This document shows, in pieces, positions 62,871-64,000 of a stretch of DNA of 64,000 nucleotides; the stretch's first letter is position 1; the number at the start of each line of letters is the position of its first letter. The stretch lies in contig NZ_QVFV01000004.1 in assembly GCF_004212215.1 (NCBI RefSeq), forward strand, positions 1 to 64,000. Direction: 5' to 3'. Both the position numbers and the translations under genes were made by a program. The notes under the pieces were generated by a model that saw only the letters and a list, made by a program, of their open reading frames with translations, searched no databases and was not told the origin of the DNA. Source of the DNA: Leptolyngbya iicbica LK (lineage in GTDB: Bacteria; Cyanobacteriota; Cyanobacteriia; Phormidesmidales; Phormidesmidaceae).

Positions 62871-64000
62871 TCAGTTGGCGAGCGGAGCCAGCACCGTTAA
62901 GGCTTTGGGCAAACACTCAAACTCGGTTGCTTCGGCGGTCACAATTTCGCCATCAATCACCACTTTTTGCGGCGGCTCGGTGGTAATTTTGACGCGCTCG
63001 GTGCGCAGGCGAATGATGTCTTCTCGCTGGGTCGGCGTATTTACCAGGGCCGACGCAAATAGACTGGTCAGGGTATTGAGACCTTGCAAGCGGGTCTGTG
63101 GTGTGGCGATCGTGACATCTAACAAGCCGTCATCCACAATGACTTGACCAAAGCCTTGGGCTAGCACTGAAGTCGCTGGGGCGGCGTTCGCTACGGTAAT
63201 GGTGCCGGTTTGCACCTCGGTTTTTTCGCCATCCAGATCGATAATCGCTTTGAAGGCGGTTTGTTCTTGAAATTGCTGGACTCCCGCCAACAGGTAGGCT
63301 AAGACCCCTAGGCGATTTTTGAGTTCGCGGTTGGCGCGATCGACCATTTCGGCCTCAAAGCCAATACCCGCTAAGAGCACATAGGGCTGACCATTACAGC
63401 GAGCGACGTCGACGACTCGGGTCGTGCCGGCCAAAATCGTGTCGCAGGCGCCCCGAATGCCGTTAGCAATGCCGAGTGCCCCGGCAAACGCATTGGCGGT
63501 GCCGCGGGGAATGATGCCGAGGGGAATGTCGGTGTTGACTAAGCTGCTGGCGACTGCGGAAACGGTACCGTCGCCCCCCGAGGCGAGCACGATGTCGGCT
63601 CCGGCGGCGATCGCCTGTTGGGCTTGCTCTGCCGGGTTCGCCTCAGCGCTGGTAAACACGACCTTGAGGTGGATTTGGGGTTCTAACAAGCTGCGAATGA
63701 GCGCCAGATCTTGATCGGGATTGCTCTGTCCCGACACTGGGTTAAAGATGAGATGAGCAACCTGTGATTTTTGCAGCGTGGCTAACACCGCATCTGCGGT
63801 TGCCAAGTTGGTAGCAAGGGGCACGTTGTAAACTTCGCAGACTCGGAGTAATGCCCGAATATCAGGTTCATGGGGTTGCGCATAGAGCGGATCGACTAAA
63901 AAAATCACCGCTACAACATTGCCGGCCACGACCTGGGCCGCAATTTGGGTGTCGCCCCCCAGGGGGCCTGAGGCCATGCGTTCAACGGTCAGTTCGGTCG
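62871..64000 (-). CDS. Methylglyoxal synthase-diacylglycerol kinase-like fusion (partial)
   Basis: The N-terminus lies beyond the window: the frame continues upstream of the Met at 63977 (TELTVER), so at least 376 residues are visible. Residues before about 70 of the visible part are the C-terminal half of MgsA (VERMASGPLGGDTQIAAQVVAGNVVAVIFLVDPLYAQPHEPDI), which makes methylglyoxal from dihydroxyacetone phosphate. The remainder is a YegS/DAGK-type lipid kinase (VAHLIFNPVSGQ; LASGGDGTVSAVASSLVNTDIPLGIIPRGTANAFAGAL; VVIDGEIVTAE). The fusion is seen in other cyanobacteria. A possible regulatory link is between triose-phosphate overflow and lipid phosphorylation, which is inference. Confidence 0.88.
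   Translation of the reverse strand, partial: TELTVERMASGPLGGDTQIAAQVVAGNVVAVIFLVDPLYAQPHEPDIRALLRVCEVYNVPLATNLATADAVLATLQKSQVAHLIFNPVSGQSNPDQDLALIRSLLEPQIHLKVVFTSAEANPAEQAQQAIAAGADIVLASGGDGTVSAVASSLVNTDIPLGIIPRGTANAFAGALGIANGIRGACDTILAGTTRVVDVARCNGQPYVLLAGIGFEAEMVDRANRELKNRLGVLAYLLAGVQQFQEQTAFKAIIDLDGEKTEVQTGTITVANAAPATSVLAQGFGQVIVDDGLLDVTIATPQTRLQGLNTLTSLFASALVNTPTQREDIIRLRTERVKITTEPPQKVVIDGEIVTAEATEFECLPKALTVLAPLAN

Noticed and set aside
1-64000. CRISPR arrays, rRNA operons, prophage and intact insertion sequences
   Set aside because: No regularly spaced short repeats with unique spacers, no rRNA-like stretch, no transposase or phage structural gene was seen on either strand.

Overview
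The window is chromosomal DNA from a cyanobacterium that uses beta-carboxysomes. Evidence: very frequent HIP1 octamers (GCGATCGC), a complete ccmK2-K1-L-M-N-O locus, an ndhF3-ndhD3-cupA CO2-uptake operon, a GUN4-domain protein, a CrtD-type carotenoid desaturase, Ycf23, and an acyl-ACP synthetase. The moderately high GC, abundant REP-like hairpins and large signalling proteins would suit a filamentous Leptolyngbya-like lineage, but genus cannot be decided from this window.

Layout. 1-3.5 kb: tandem GC-rich repeats, then a membrane-anchored NACHT NTPase fused to an FGE-like remnant and a GUN4 domain. 3.9-12.6 kb: secreted Amidase_3 hydrolase, ComFB-like protein plus degenerate histidine kinase, decayed metallo-beta-lactamase fold protein, site-2 protease, a coiled-coil protein and an anti-sigma-type kinase. 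12.8-18.1 kb: MacB-type permease, Nudix/PrxQ pair and oligopeptidase A. 18.1-20.1 kb: ycf23 and a DUF433/DUF5615 toxin-antitoxin-like pair bracketed by 39-bp direct repeats. 20.2-25.7 kb: secreted unknown, thioredoxin-like protein with a MarR regulator, deaminase, small membrane proteins and a Tat-exported amine oxidase. 26-34.7 kb: recG, crtD, a PAS-GGDEF-EAL protein and a secreted unknown. 35-43 kb: typA, a RimB-like/rimK pair, a pseudo-receiver in an AT-rich, gene-poor stretch, and an orphan sugar-binding lipoprotein.

43-56.4 kb is the functional heart: gyrB and miaA, then the carboxysome shell and assembly operon on the minus strand, divergent across a 636-bp control region from ndhF3-ndhD3-cupA on the plus strand. 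CO2 hydration and uptake (NDH-1MS/CupA) and bicarbonate use (carboxysome) are thus encoded back to back, with a predicted promoter and overlapping inverted repeat between them. CcmM has four Rubisco small-subunit-like repeats, but its gamma-carbonic-anhydrase domain has Gln in place of the third zinc histidine (residue 107), so it is predicted inactive and another carboxysomal carbonic anhydrase should exist elsewhere. 56.4-64 kb: DUF427 between hairpin repeats, acyl-ACP synthetase, YlqD-like protein, peptidoglycan-binding/HEAT membrane protein, glycosyltransferase, and a methylglyoxal synthase-lipid kinase fusion cut by the window edge.

No rRNA, tRNA, CRISPR array, intact insertion sequence or prophage was recognised. 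The strongest leads are the CcmM zinc-ligand loss and redox-asymmetric repeats, the concentrating-mechanism supercluster, the repeat-bracketed toxin-antitoxin module, the NACHT-GUN4 fusion carrying an in-frame repeat insertion, and several degenerate signalling proteins.
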